Made by a program: the position numbers and the translations under genes. From an uncultured Saprospiraceae bacterium (GTDB lineage Bacteria > Bacteroidota > Bacteroidia > Chitinophagales > Saprospiraceae), in the NCBI GenBank assembly GCA_938015805.1, contig CALLXF010000058.1:1-64000 (forward strand): a DNA stretch of 64,000 nt, read 5' to 3'. Shown here one piece after another: positions 1 to 9,802 of the stretch (position 1 is the stretch's first letter; every line of letters starts with the position of its first letter). The notes beneath the pieces are model-generated. The model did not search any database. It saw only the letters and a list, made by a program, of their open reading frames with translations, and was not told the DNA's origin.

Positions 1-110
1 GCCTCCTCAACATTGACGTCAGTCAATGTATACTCTAAATTAGACCAAGTAAAATTTGTACCTCTATGTAGTTCTCTTATATGTTTTGCGATATGCTGAG
101 GTATATTCAT
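1..110 (-). CDS. DinB-like protein, 5' end only
   Basis: Reading leftward from an ATG at 110, the frame stays open to the window edge for 36 codons. The product begins MNIPQHIAKHIRELHRG and continues with a WSNL motif. This looks like the N-terminus of the small DinB-superfamily (DUF1572-type) four-helix-bundle proteins of Bacteroidota, which often begin with a helix ending in LREVH followed by a W-S/T-N-L segment. The metal-binding histidines of the fold would lie outside the window, so function cannot be checked. It ends 54 bases from the stop of the HD phosphodiesterase gene and reads the same way, so it may be the last gene of that run. Confidence 0.6.
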   Translation of the reverse strand, partial: MNIPQHIAKHIRELHRGTNFTWSNLEYTLTDVNVEE

Positions 111-164
111 CGCCTATAAATTACTAAATGGACAGAAATAAACAACAAATCAAAATTAAAAATA

Positions 165-2147
165 TTACCCTTCCGATTTTTTAACCTCTGCAGGATATTC
201 GATACGTACGTGATAAATACTACGTAAAAGTGTTTTAAAAACCTTTTTAGCAGCCACTAGATCACTAAATGTAAGTAAAGAATTAGAGAGTAAACCGTGA
301 TCTATTTTATAATCTATTATCTTATCCACTAACTCATCTATATCTTGTCCCGTAGCTGACTTAAGACTTTTAGAAGCAGCCTCTATACTGTCAGCCATCA
401 TCATAATACTTTGTTCCTTGGTCGTCGGATTAGGTCCTGGATACTTAAATAAAGTTTCATCAAAGTTACCTTCTGGATTCTCTTTTAGTTGATTACGATA
501 AAAATACTCTACCCTAGAATCTCCATGATGCGTTGTGATAAAATCTATAATAGACTGAGGTAGTTTTGCTTTTAATGCTATTTTTTCTCCTTCTATGACA
601 TGATCGATAATCACTTTTGCACTTTGGAAATTATTAAGATCATTATGTGGTGATTCTATATTAGATTGGTTTTCTATATAATACTCTGGTTGTTTTATTT
701 TACCGATGTCATGATATAAACCCGCAACTCTTGTCAGTAAGGAGTTCCCTCCAATGGCTTTTACTGCGGCTTCTGATAAATTTGCAACTTGCAAGGAGTG
801 CTGAAAAGTCCCCGGTGCTTTAATAGATAATTCTTTTAAAACGGGACTATTTAGGTCTCCTAGCTCGGCAAGTGTAATGGAAGATGTAAATCCGAACAAT
901 TTTTCAATAATCGGAATAAAGGGATATGCGAGTAATAGAAATACTCCATTCATCAATAGCCAACCAAAAACATTCCAGCTAAATCCAGAAAAATTTCCTT
1001 CTTTGATTAATTCCAATCCAAAATATCCTAAAAAGTAAACTCCGAGAATTATGCCGATTACTTTAAAAAACACATTCCAATACCGTGTCTCTGAGGCAAC
1101 CAATACCGTAACCGCTCCAGCTAAAATCTGTAAAAACGTAAACTCATACCCTAACTTAGATAAGAAACTAGCGATTAATATTGTAATGATATGAACAAAC
1201 AATGCGAGCCGGCTTGTGTAAAAATTTAAAATCACTATCGGTACGATACAAAATGGAATTATATAAATACTCAGCTCCGTATTAGCTTCTAAAAGCCTTA
1301 CTAAAAACCCAAATAACACTGGCCATACTAGTATAAACGCAAGCTCCTTATTATTATCATAGATACTGGGATAGTGCATCCGTATAAACCATAACAGCAC
1401 CGCATATATCAACATTGTTAATAATAAATATCCTCCAAATACGACATAGCTTCCCTTACGGCTGGAGGATGAGTCAGAAAGCGAACTCTGAAGCGAATTT
1501 AATTTCCTTATCACATCATCGGTAATTATTTCTCCATTTCTGGCAATTGATTCTCCTTTTGAAACAATACCACTTTCTGTCTCCACTTTGTTAATTAATG
1601 CGTTTAATGTATTTGCATTACTCTCAGAATTAATTGAATAATTAGGTGTAATCGTCGAACTCAGTTGGATTATTTTTTCCTGCGGGAGCGAATTTGATAA
1701 TTCGTTTATTATTTTAGACGGAGTTGCAACTAGGGCTTTCCTTATTTTCTCGGACTTACCATTTGCATACTTTTCTATGAGTTCGTTAGGATACGTTTTT
1801 AGTTCTAATGGATCAAAAACCCCTACACTATAGACATCTTTAATATAATTACGAAGTTGTATACTATTTGCTAAGCTATCTGGAATAAGTTCTAAAAACT
1901 CCGCTGGATCTACACTGTTTTTCTGAAAAACAGGTATAAAGTTTAGCATGACCTTTTCTTCATCTCTTTTTAACTCGGATGCAGTTTTTACTAATGCAAA
2001 ATCATACGGAGCATATAAATCTTCATAGCTCCAGACCTGAGCCTTTTTAAAGTCGTAGTTAAAATACTTTGATTTAGGAAATAAAAATGCTGTAGCCACA
2101 ATGGCTAATAACAACATACCGTACTTGACAATTTCTTTTCTATCCAT
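165..2147 (-). CDS. 7TM-HD phosphodiesterase, PgpH/YqfF family
   Basis: A 660-residue membrane protein of the 7TMR-HD family, whose characterised members hydrolyse the second messenger cyclic di-AMP. One membrane segment lies near residues 10-25. It is followed by an extracytoplasmic HDED domain (about 50-230), a cluster of membrane helices (about 235-425) and a cytoplasmic HD domain (about 445-640). The metal-binding motif YHDIGK ends near 483 and a TTHHGD motif lies near 540, as expected for an active HD enzyme. The ATG at 2147 is well placed. The gene lies 30 bases after the sensor kinase stop, so the two are probably co-transcribed. Substrate is inferred from the family; no diadenylate cyclase is visible here. 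Confidence 0.9.
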   Translation of the reverse strand: MDRKEIVKYGMLLLAIVATAFLFPKSKYFNYDFKKAQVWSYEDLYAPYDFALVKTASELKRDEEKVMLNFIPVFQKNSVDPAEFLELIPDSLANSIQLRNYIKDVYSVGVFDPLELKTYPNELIEKYANGKSEKIRKALVATPSKIINELSNSLPQEKIIQLSSTITPNYSINSESNANTLNALINKVETESGIVSKGESIARNGEIITDDVIRKLNSLQSSLSDSSSSRKGSYVVFGGYLLLTMLIYAVLLWFIRMHYPSIYDNNKELAFILVWPVLFGFLVRLLEANTELSIYIIPFCIVPIVILNFYTSRLALFVHIITILIASFLSKLGYEFTFLQILAGAVTVLVASETRYWNVFFKVIGIILGVYFLGYFGLELIKEGNFSGFSWNVFGWLLMNGVFLLLAYPFIPIIEKLFGFTSSITLAELGDLNSPVLKELSIKAPGTFQHSLQVANLSEAAVKAIGGNSLLTRVAGLYHDIGKIKQPEYYIENQSNIESPHNDLNNFQSAKVIIDHVIEGEKIALKAKLPQSIIDFITTHHGDSRVEYFYRNQLKENPEGNFDETLFKYPGPNPTTKEQSIMMMADSIEAASKSLKSATGQDIDELVDKIIDYKIDHGLLSNSLLTFSDLVAAKKVFKTLLRSIYHVRIEYPAEVKKSEG

Positions 2148-2177
2148 CGATTCTCACTCTCCCGTAAAAATACAATA

Positions 2178-5100
2178 TTATGAGGAAGTGACTGGTACTG
2201 ATAAAATGACTTTAAAACCTTCTGAATGATCGATATCGAGAGTGCCATTTATTTTTTTAGACCTCATCTCCATGTTAGACAATCCTAGTCCAGATTTATT
2301 TATTTTCTCGTGGCCTACTTTTCCGTTATCCTGGATCGTCATCACTATATGATCATTTTGCAATTTTAAATAAACATCTATATGATTTCCATTAGAATGC
2401 TTAATACTATTAGTGATAGCTTCTTTATAGATCAAATAAATATTTTGTCTGACATCTGGGTTTATAAAAGATTTTTCGTCGATTTTATTTGTGTGAAACT
2501 CGTATGTAAAAGGTAGATTATTTAATTGTTGATAAGCAAAGTATTCCATTCTTTCTATGAGATTAAAAAACTTATCTTTTCTAGAATCCATCGCCCAAAC
2601 GATATCTCTCATACGTTCCATAGCCTGACGACTCATTACTTGCATTTGCATAACTAAGGTATCCTGCTCATCTTTTGTTGTCTTTTTAGAATCTAAAATT
2701 TCCGACTGCATGGCTATCCCACTCAGTAAGCTACCTACATCATCATGTAAATCACTAGATATTTTAATTCTCAATTTTTGCAATTCTTTCTGTCTTTCTA
2801 ATTTTTTCCTGTAGCTCAAATTCTGCAAGTACAGTAAAAAACTAACTGCCGCAATAAAGACCAATAATCTAAACCACCATGTTCTTTGCCATGGTGTTTT
2901 AATCTCCAAATTGATTTTACAAATATTCTCTGACCATTTACCAGAAGCATTTTTTGCTTTTATTTTTAAATTATAAATACCAGGCTGTAGATTGTTAAAC
3001 TTTAGGTTATTGGCTTTGCCTAACTCTCTCCATTGTTTATCATCTGTACTGGTCTTATAAGCGTAAATAGTAGACCCTTGATTTGCAAATTCTAACGTAG
3101 AAAAATAAAATTCTATATCGTTTTGGTTATAATTGAGACTCAAATTATAAACATTGCCCTTTTCTTCTTTAAAAGGAGAAGGTACTTGATTTATTAAAAA
3201 ATCTGTCAATTTAACATCCACCACACTTCCCGGAAATTTTAAATACTCAGGATTAAGTATGGAAACTCCCTTGTGACCAGCAAAATATATCAGTCCATCA
3301 ATTATAGAAACTGAACTAGGAGCTGTAAAATCCAGTCCTGAAATATTCTCTGTTAAATAGAAAGAACTCTCATCTTCATTCTCTAGATATCTTATAATGC
3401 CACTCGGCGTCCCGAACCAAAAACAGCTTTTAGGTTCTTCTACAATCCAATTACAAGAAGCTATTTGATATTGATCCAATACTCCAAATTTAGATATTGT
3501 TTTATCCGATAATGAGATAGTGTAAACCTCTCCATTAATAATCGACCAAAGTCTTTCACTAGTGTCACTAAATAAATAATCTATCGTTGGCTCCCTTTTA
3601 AAAAAGTCTTTTAAGTTTAAATCGACATCCTTAATACTATGATCAGAACCGATAAAAAAGAGGCCGATATTAGACCCAGCAAGTATTCCATTTTTATCCG
3701 CATCCTCTATAAAGCATTCAAACTGTATAAACTTTTCTGTTTCCTCATCTCTTATCAATTCAGGAAAATTTACAATTTGATCATTTTTAGCATTAATCAC
3801 TTTTAACCTATTCCAGTTGTCGATAATCCATATATTACCCTTGCTATCTTCTAGCAAACGCATCGCTTTCCTAAATGTGTTATCAATACTATCAATAGGT
3901 TCAAAATAATCTATCTCTAATTTCGCTTCAAGTGTTTCAGGATTTACTTTACATAAACTGCGATCGGAACTGATCCATAAAGAACTATCCTTAGTACTCA
4001 TAACAGCCCATGTATTTTTTAATCGTGACGATACTTTATAAGAGTTATTTATTTCTTTTGATTTTGGATTGTAGATCGATAGACCTTGTGATGTAGAAAT
4101 TAAAAGTTCATCATTGATTGATTTAGACATCCAAAAAACGTCATCATTTTTAAGACTACTCGGATCTCCAGATTTATGTTTAATCTCTTCTGTACTATAT
4201 AATTGTTCAGAACCTAATTGCAATGTATTAGAACAAACCCACAGATTATTTTGACGATCAGTTTTTATAGAACTTATGCTGTTACTTGCTAACCCATTTA
4301 GACGGCTATCATTTAAATAATGCTCTTTTATCTTACTCGCTTTAAAATCTATAAGTAAAAGCCCATCTTTCTCCGTAGCTAACCATACCGTACTATCATC
4401 TATTATTTGTAAATCAGTATAAGAAACTTCTTCCTTGGTGCTGTATATTTTTGATAAATCTATTATATCTATGATTTCTTGCGTATCCAGATTTAGAGTA
4501 ATTAGATGCTGATGACTATTTAAAATCAAAAGAACACTAGGACTCAATGCTTCAAAATCAACAATCCATTCAGTTAAATATCCATTCTCTGAAAAGCCCT
4601 CTTTAAATCTAAAAAAACTAAATTCCTCGGATTCCATATCAAATTCTACAAGTCCTATTTTCCTTGTAGAACAGTAAATTTTATTTTTATAATGATGCAT
4701 GATCCCTAGCCTTACCTTCTCTTCATGAGGCCAACTTTCTGGAGCTCTTATTTTATTACAATCATAAACAACTAGGCTGTCTAATTGCTCGTCTAGGTAC
4801 TGAAGTGCACCATAGGAACTAATCCATAATTTATCATCTATTTCTAAAATATCATGATACTCTGATATCTTCCAACCGTCCTCATACTCATGTGGAATGT
4901 TTACAAAAGCATTTAAGGCTTGATCAAAATTATATAGATATCCTAAATCAGAAATGACCCATAATCTCCCCTTTGTATCTTCATAAAATTGACTAGCTCC
5001 ACTTAAGTAAATATTCTTTTTAGGATCATTAAAAAAAGTAGAAAACTTATATCCATTAAATCTACTCACTCCTTGGTCTGTAGCGATCCATATCAAGCCG

Positions 5101-5246
5101 CGACTGTCTTGAAAAGTATTAAGGCAATTATAGGAAGGAAGACCATCCTTTTTAGCGTAAGCATTAAAGTAGGCCGTATTTTTCTGACTAAATCCAGTCA
5201 GATTAAGCAACAACAGTAAAAAAGGAAGTAGTTTACATGCTTTCAA
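2178..5246 (-). CDS. Two-component propeller sensor histidine kinase
   Basis: A 1022-residue one-piece sensor. A signal peptide (residues 1-20) precedes two-component-propeller repeats (about 30-690), a Y_Y_Y domain (about 700-785), one transmembrane helix (about 797-818), a HisKA_3 dimerisation domain and a HATPase domain. The phospho-accepting histidine is in SDLHDDVGS near 834. The N box is EAITNSIKHS, and the G box contains GLGLSNM. The only usable start is TTG at 5246; an in-frame stop lies 28 bases further out, and the ATG visible nearby is out of frame. A TAnnTTTG box at 5297-5304 supports this start. No LuxR/LytTR response regulator lies next to it, so its partner is unknown. The input is likely a periplasmic ligand. 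Confidence 0.87.
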   Translation of the reverse strand: MKACKLLPFLLLLLNLTGFSQKNTAYFNAYAKKDGLPSYNCLNTFQDSRGLIWIATDQGVSRFNGYKFSTFFNDPKKNIYLSGASQFYEDTKGRLWVISDLGYLYNFDQALNAFVNIPHEYEDGWKISEYHDILEIDDKLWISSYGALQYLDEQLDSLVVYDCNKIRAPESWPHEEKVRLGIMHHYKNKIYCSTRKIGLVEFDMESEEFSFFRFKEGFSENGYLTEWIVDFEALSPSVLLILNSHQHLITLNLDTQEIIDIIDLSKIYSTKEEVSYTDLQIIDDSTVWLATEKDGLLLIDFKASKIKEHYLNDSRLNGLASNSISSIKTDRQNNLWVCSNTLQLGSEQLYSTEEIKHKSGDPSSLKNDDVFWMSKSINDELLISTSQGLSIYNPKSKEINNSYKVSSRLKNTWAVMSTKDSSLWISSDRSLCKVNPETLEAKLEIDYFEPIDSIDNTFRKAMRLLEDSKGNIWIIDNWNRLKVINAKNDQIVNFPELIRDEETEKFIQFECFIEDADKNGILAGSNIGLFFIGSDHSIKDVDLNLKDFFKREPTIDYLFSDTSERLWSIINGEVYTISLSDKTISKFGVLDQYQIASCNWIVEEPKSCFWFGTPSGIIRYLENEDESSFYLTENISGLDFTAPSSVSIIDGLIYFAGHKGVSILNPEYLKFPGSVVDVKLTDFLINQVPSPFKEEKGNVYNLSLNYNQNDIEFYFSTLEFANQGSTIYAYKTSTDDKQWRELGKANNLKFNNLQPGIYNLKIKAKNASGKWSENICKINLEIKTPWQRTWWFRLLVFIAAVSFLLYLQNLSYRKKLERQKELQKLRIKISSDLHDDVGSLLSGIAMQSEILDSKKTTKDEQDTLVMQMQVMSRQAMERMRDIVWAMDSRKDKFFNLIERMEYFAYQQLNNLPFTYEFHTNKIDEKSFINPDVRQNIYLIYKEAITNSIKHSNGNHIDVYLKLQNDHIVMTIQDNGKVGHEKINKSGLGLSNMEMRSKKINGTLDIDHSEGFKVILSVPVTSS

Positions 5247-5296
5247 GTACGAAAAATAATTTAAGTAAATTTCTTAAATGTAATATACTATTAATG

Positions 5297-5304
5297 CAAA
5301 TGTA
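5297..5304 (-). promoter_or_regulatory. Putative -7 promoter box for the sensor kinase
   Basis: On the minus strand the bases read TACATTTG, an exact match to the Bacteroidota -7 consensus TAnnTTTG. It lies about 50 bases upstream of the TTG start at 5246. No clear TTG element was seen at the -33 distance, so this is a prediction only. Confidence 0.4.
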
Positions 5305-5399
5305 AAACAGTCTTGTTGTCTTGATTTATCAGAAAACGGATACCTGCTTAATAGACTTACGTCAATGTTTAAATAGCATTTTAAAAAACAGTATGATAT

Positions 5400-5428
5400 A
5401 AAAAGGCCTTTACGTTATGTAAAGGCCT
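5400..5428 (-). terminator. Rho-independent terminator after the sortilin-like gene
   Basis: A perfect 10-bp stem (AGGCCTTTAC at 5404-5413, complement at 5419-5428) with a 5-base loop is followed on the minus strand by four T residues. It lies just beyond the stop at 5515. The other strand also has an eight-T run on its far side, but no plus-strand gene ends here. Confidence 0.75.
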
Positions 5429-5514
5429 AAAAAAAATCAATGTATATATCCTCTCTTAGAATTATGCAAAGAGGACCATGTTTTATCCTCCAGCATTAAT
5501 TCCTTTTTCAAACT

Positions 5515-8500
5515 TTACGCTTTTAAAAACTCTGCTTTCGATTTCCATTTAGCAAGCTCCTCCCCACTCGTATTTATTGCTTTAGAAAACTTATTCCATG
5601 GACCAGACTTGATTTTCTCCAAAGTCTTTTTACCGTCATTAAAAGTCCCTTCTAAAAGAGACATATTTTCTAACTCAGCAGCTGATGGAGGCTCAAAACC
5701 ACCTGCAACTTTCGCGTAAAGCGTCGCTAACTTTTCTCTTAATTCCGGCTCTGCTGCTCCCACATAGTTATCTCCGGTTGTAATTACAGATCGAGATTTA
5801 AGAGCATTTAACTGATTGATCAGCTTATCTGCAATCTTTTTTACGCCTGAATTATCTGCTGATTCTTTTTCTGCAACAGCTAACATCTCATCCATCTCAT
5901 AAACCTGATATGCTAAGTCCTCACTCATGTCGAATAGCTTCCTAGTAACCTCTTGATGCTTTTTACGCTCTGCAGCTGTAATAACAGAATTCTCATCATA
6001 CTTTATTTCTAAATCAGTCTCATAGGTTTTTTTACCCTTAGTCAAGACTACTTTATATTTACCTGCAGGAGCACGTGGAGATGTAAATCCTCCAAAAGTA
6101 AATGTTTTACCTTTTGCCATTTTCGGCGTTTTAGTCAGGTAATTCCATGTCACTACATTTATTCCTTTTGATTTCCCAGGTGCGAGTTCGCTTACAAAAT
6201 TTCCATCCATATCCTGAATTTCCATTTTCATTTTACCAAAGATGTGTCTCTTTTTCAGATAGTAGATAATCCGAGCATTCCTGTTTCTATTAGGTCCTAC
6301 AAACTGTAACTCTGAACTTCCTCCTCCAAAACCACTCTCTTCAACCATCGTATATGGATCTGACTTAAAGAAATGAAGATCTTCTGCTAACACATCGGGC
6401 GTCAAGTTTCTCAGTGGACTGACATCATCCAATATAATAATCCCTCTACCGTGTGTACCCATTACGATATCATTAGTTCCAGCATGCATCTCGATATGAT
6501 GAACTGCTGTGGCAGGCATATTATTAGTAAACTGACTCCAGCTTTTACCACCGTTTATTGTAATATAAAGTCCAGTCTCTGTTCCTAAAAACAGCAGATC
6601 TGGATTTTCAAAATCCTCCTGTAATGATCTTGTAAATCCTTTTACCTCATCCGTCATTATGGAAGACCATGATTTACCAAAGTCTGTAGTTTTAAAGACA
6701 TAAGGATTTTTATCATTTTTTGTATGTCCGTCAAAAACAGCATAAGCCGTACCTGCATTATGCACACTAGCTTCGATATGATAACACCATGTATTCTGCG
6801 GTAATCCTTGTATGTTCTTAGTAATATTAGTCCATTTTTTACCCCCATTTTTTGTAACCTGTACATTGCCATCATCTGTTCCTACCCATATCACTTTATC
6901 ATCGATAGGCGACTCATTTATAGTAAAAATAGTACAGTGATTTTCAGCTCCTGAATTATCCTTAGAGAGTCCTCCAGAGTCAGCTTGATTTTGTTTGCTC
7001 TTATCATTTGTAGTAAGGTCTTTAGATATCTTTACCCAGGTATCTCCCATATCCTCAGACATATGTACAAACTGACTACCGATGTATATACGATCAGGAT
7101 GAGTCTCACTAAGAGAGATCGGTGCATTCCAGTTAAACCGTAACTTAGGATCTCCTTTGATCGGTAATGGCTGGATCGTTTTGTTCTGATTAAGCTTCAT
7201 ATCATACCTCCATACGTTTTCAGCACCTTGCATTTCCGAATAAATAATCGGCTTAGTCTTATGTTTTAATACTCTAAAACCATCACCATAACCTACACTG
7301 TTCCAGTCTCTTGCTTCTATGCCGCCTGGCGAATTAGATGGCCCATACCATGATCCGTTATCCTGTAGTCCACCATATATATTATACGGTTCTGCATTAT
7401 CGATAGAAATGTGGTAAAACTGCGATACTGGTAAATTAGAAACTATATCTAACGTATTTCCTCCGTCCCATGTTCTGTAGACTCCTCCATCAGTTGCAAA
7501 ATACATTCGATCCGAATCGTTTATATCGAATAAAATATCGTGGATATCCGCGTGCATTCTTCCAGGATTCTTAAAGGTCTTTCCACCATCTCTACTAATC
7601 GACCCAAACAGACCACCCTTTACCAATACATCCGGGTTTTTAGGATCAACCACTATACGAGAAAAATAAAACGGTCTTACGACTAGCCCAAAATCACCAT
7701 TTAGCTTCTTCCAAGAAGCACCAGCATCATCAGATCTATATAGTCCATTAGTTTCCTCTTTTTCTGTTTCTATTACAGAATATAAAATATTAGAATCCGA
7801 TGGAGCCACTGCAACTGCAATCCTCCCCAGCTTACCAGATGGATAACCATTATGTATTTTACTCCAAGTCTTACCTCCATTTGTGGATTTAAAAAGACCA
7901 GATTTAGTTCCTCCAGAATTAAACGACCATGCAGTTCTTCTAAACTCCCACATAGAAGCATAGAGGATATCTGGATTATTAGGATCTACTACTAGATCAG
8001 CACATCCTGTTTTCTGATCGATATAAAAGATTTTTTCCCACGACTGTCCACCATCTGTTGTTTTAAAGACTCCTCTATCCTCGCTATCTCCCCATAAGGC
8101 TCCTAACTCTCCTACGTATACGACGTCTTTATTTTCTGGATGTATGATGATATTACTAACACGTTCTGAACCTTTAAGGGGCATTTTTTTCCAGTTGCTA
8201 CCTCCATCGGTAGATTTGTAAACACCATCTCCTATACTCACAGAGTTACGAGTCCAAGTCTCTCCTGTTCCTACCCATATCGTGTTATCAGGGTCATGAG
8301 GATCGACTTTTACAACGCCGATAGACTGTATATGATCGTCAAAAATAGAATTGAAAGATGCTCCACCGTTGGTAGATTTCCATACTCCTCCACCGGCAGT
8401 TCCTGCATAAATGATTCTATTATTTGTAGGATGTCCCTCTAAGTCTGAGATACGACCACTCATCAGGGCTGGTCCGATCTGTCTAGCTGACATATCCCCA

Positions 8501-8598
8501 AACATTTCTTTTCCCTTTAAAATCACTTCAGAATCCTGGGCATTAATATATAGTGTAGTAGATACCAGTAGCACTACTAAGAGTATTAGTTTTTTCAT
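5515..8598 (-). CDS. Secreted sortilin/VPS10-like propeller protein
   Basis: About 1027 residues from the ATG at 8598, chosen because it opens a clean signal peptide (MKKLILLVVLLVSTTLYINAQ); an upstream alternative start adds 21 residues without one. The body is made of BNR/VPS10-type propeller blades with the recurring pattern GG-x-SW/TW after STDGG or TNGG. It belongs to the family annotated as 'glycosyl hydrolase' (sortilin-like) in Bacteroidota, but no catalytic residues are evident, so a hydrolase role is unproven. The C-terminal 250 residues include a beta-rich domain and a helical tail. It shares blade motifs with the lipoprotein at 36489-38990. The LolA-like gene lies upstream, separated by a stem-loop. 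Confidence 0.8.
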   Translation of the reverse strand: MKKLILLVVLLVSTTLYINAQDSEVILKGKEMFGDMSARQIGPALMSGRISDLEGHPTNNRIIYAGTAGGGVWKSTNGGASFNSIFDDHIQSIGVVKVDPHDPDNTIWVGTGETWTRNSVSIGDGVYKSTDGGSNWKKMPLKGSERVSNIIIHPENKDVVYVGELGALWGDSEDRGVFKTTDGGQSWEKIFYIDQKTGCADLVVDPNNPDILYASMWEFRRTAWSFNSGGTKSGLFKSTNGGKTWSKIHNGYPSGKLGRIAVAVAPSDSNILYSVIETEKEETNGLYRSDDAGASWKKLNGDFGLVVRPFYFSRIVVDPKNPDVLVKGGLFGSISRDGGKTFKNPGRMHADIHDILFDINDSDRMYFATDGGVYRTWDGGNTLDIVSNLPVSQFYHISIDNAEPYNIYGGLQDNGSWYGPSNSPGGIEARDWNSVGYGDGFRVLKHKTKPIIYSEMQGAENVWRYDMKLNQNKTIQPLPIKGDPKLRFNWNAPISLSETHPDRIYIGSQFVHMSEDMGDTWVKISKDLTTNDKSKQNQADSGGLSKDNSGAENHCTIFTINESPIDDKVIWVGTDDGNVQVTKNGGKKWTNITKNIQGLPQNTWCYHIEASVHNAGTAYAVFDGHTKNDKNPYVFKTTDFGKSWSSIMTDEVKGFTRSLQEDFENPDLLFLGTETGLYITINGGKSWSQFTNNMPATAVHHIEMHAGTNDIVMGTHGRGIIILDDVSPLRNLTPDVLAEDLHFFKSDPYTMVEESGFGGGSSELQFVGPNRNRNARIIYYLKKRHIFGKMKMEIQDMDGNFVSELAPGKSKGINVVTWNYLTKTPKMAKGKTFTFGGFTSPRAPAGKYKVVLTKGKKTYETDLEIKYDENSVITAAERKKHQEVTRKLFDMSEDLAYQVYEMDEMLAVAEKESADNSGVKKIADKLINQLNALKSRSVITTGDNYVGAAEPELREKLATLYAKVAGGFEPPSAAELENMSLLEGTFNDGKKTLEKIKSGPWNKFSKAINTSGEELAKWKSKAEFLKA

Positions 8599-8634
8599 TC
8601 TTAAGATTGATTTATAAATAATTGTTCTAGGATA

Positions 8635-8671
8635 AAAGCCCTGATTATCTATAAATAGCAATCAGGGCTTT
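8635..8671 (-). terminator. Stem-loop between LolA-like and sortilin-like genes
   Basis: Perfect 12-bp arms (AAAGCCCTGATT at 8635-8646 and its complement at 8660-8671) enclose a 13-base loop. On the minus strand it is followed by a short T run (TTTTATCC). It sits 9 bases after the stop of the LolA-like gene and 37 bases before the sortilin-like ATG, so it could terminate or attenuate read-through. Confidence 0.6.
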
Positions 8672-8679
8672 ATATAAAT

Positions 8680-9489
8680 CTATTGTTTATCACCTCCTTT
8701 ACCAGGCTCTCCATTTGCAGGTTTTGCAGTCGGAACAGCCTCTGAAGGAAACGCTAACAGTGTCTCGTCTAGTGTAGGATTTACCTCTACCTTTTCTATT
8801 ACGATAGGTTGAGATGGGCCATCTTTTATACCATCATTCATAGAGAATGGAATCATAAGTCCATCTACTTCCTGATAGTCGCTAAGTTTAGTCTGAGAGA
8901 TACTTCCTTTCATCGGGCCCTCTGTGATATCCGTTTCCGAACCGATCATTGCAAAAGACTCAGTCTCAAAATAATAATAAACCACATCTTCTACTTTCTG
9001 TCCGTCTACCATCATCGGCTCTTTAGTCAGTTTTAATTTAAATGCTTCTGTTCCGTCAAAAGTTTCTTTCCCTACTAATTCTAGGTCATACTTGTTTTCC
9101 TTGTAGTTTAATAGAGCATCAGGAAAATCATTGTTTTCTAATTTATGATTTTCGATTTGTTCTGTCGTGGCTTTCTCTGCTTTCATGGTTTGGAAATTAG
9201 TATTCCATAAAGTCTCTCCATCAAAAACACCTTGCATAATATTTAGTCCCTGAAAGCTGATTTTAGTATAAGTTTTTCCGCCTTTCATTTGTACCATTTC
9301 TACTGGAATTTCCATTCCCTGCTGATTAACTTTTGCAGTATATTTAAATCCCTCTACTTTACTCCATGCATCTCTCCCTCCTATCGCTTCGTAATATCCA
9401 TCAAGAATCTCGTCTGCAGTTTGAGCATTTCCAGTAAAGCTGATTACTAATAAAAGAAAAAGAATACAGGTTGATTTTAAAAATTTCAT
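8680..9489 (-). CDS. Secreted LolA-like lipoprotein-carrier-fold protein
   Basis: A 269-residue protein with a signal peptide ending near GNAQT (residue 23), so it is exported. The mature part starts with ADEILDGYYEAIGGRDAWSKV and continues as an antiparallel beta-sheet rich protein with FDGETLWNT and FDGTEAFKLKLTKE segments. This is the outer-membrane lipoprotein-sorting fold family seen in many Bacteroidota, sometimes annotated as 'LolA-like' or 'zinc protease N-terminal-like'. The C-terminal tail (PANGEPGKGGDKQ) is disordered. The true ligand is unknown. Its ATG at 9489 is only 14 bases from a possible divergent small ORF. Confidence 0.7.
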   Translation of the reverse strand: MKFLKSTCILFLLLVISFTGNAQTADEILDGYYEAIGGRDAWSKVEGFKYTAKVNQQGMEIPVEMVQMKGGKTYTKISFQGLNIMQGVFDGETLWNTNFQTMKAEKATTEQIENHKLENNDFPDALLNYKENKYDLELVGKETFDGTEAFKLKLTKEPMMVDGQKVEDVVYYYFETESFAMIGSETDITEGPMKGSISQTKLSDYQEVDGLMIPFSMNDGIKDGPSQPIVIEKVEVNPTLDETLLAFPSEAVPTAKPANGEPGKGGDKQ

Positions 9490-9503
9490 TTTTTTAATTT
9501 TAG

Positions 9504-9668
9504 GTGATTAAGATTTTGCATTACTATCCCAAAAGCAAAACATATAAATCCAAAAAAGGAAATTTCTCTAGATCTATGCTCTTTAGACATAATAAATATA
9601 AGCCTCATTATGGATCAGGAGAAAGATATTTCGATAAAGAAGAGTTTTTTAACGACGAGAAGGATTAA
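9504..9668 (+). CDS. Candidate small basic protein (54 residues)
   Basis: An unbroken frame starts at GTG 9504 (alternatives: TTG 9516, ATG 9576) and ends at TAA 9666-9668. From the TTG the product begins HYYPKSKTYKSKKGNF and ends with YFDKEEFFNDEKD. It has a Lys/Tyr/Phe-rich, protein-like composition with a basic front and an acidic tail, which is unlike random AT-rich sequence. I do not recognise the family. The start is very close to the divergent gene at 9489, which leaves little room for a promoter upstream of GTG and favours one of the later starts. It may be a real micro-protein or chance. Confidence 0.35.
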   Translation: MIKILHYYPKSKTYKSKKGNFSRSMLFRHNKYKPHYGSGERYFDKEEFFNDEKD

Positions 9669-9744
9669 ATCAAGAATGAATTTTTTTTCATTTATAAAAT
9701 CACCTTAGCTTTTAAGAAGAATCTCATTTTGAAATTCGTTTTTC

Positions 9745-9763
9745 ATTGGCTTTAAGCCAATGG
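9745..9763. repeat. 19-base intergenic palindrome
   Basis: CATTGGCTT and AAGCCAATG are perfect 9-base arms around one central T. It lies 40 bases from the stop of the phosphatase gene at 9803. No T run follows on the minus strand, so it is not a standard terminator. The CATTGGC half resembles the iterated 12-mer found elsewhere in the window. Confidence 0.6.
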
Positions 9764-9802
9764 AATAAAACCTACTTAAAAAGCAACCCTTTTATCAGAT
9801 GA

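Larger units (their letters stand above)
9490..9802. other. 313-base intergenic stretch with a small ORF and palindrome
   Basis: This stretch holds the candidate small ORF at 9504-9668 and a 19-base palindrome at 9745-9763. I see no other gene, RNA or mobile element in it. Confidence 0.5.

Noticed and set aside
8599-8661. Longer N-terminus of the sortilin-like protein
   Set aside because: The extra residues precede a complete signal peptide that begins at the ATG at 8598.
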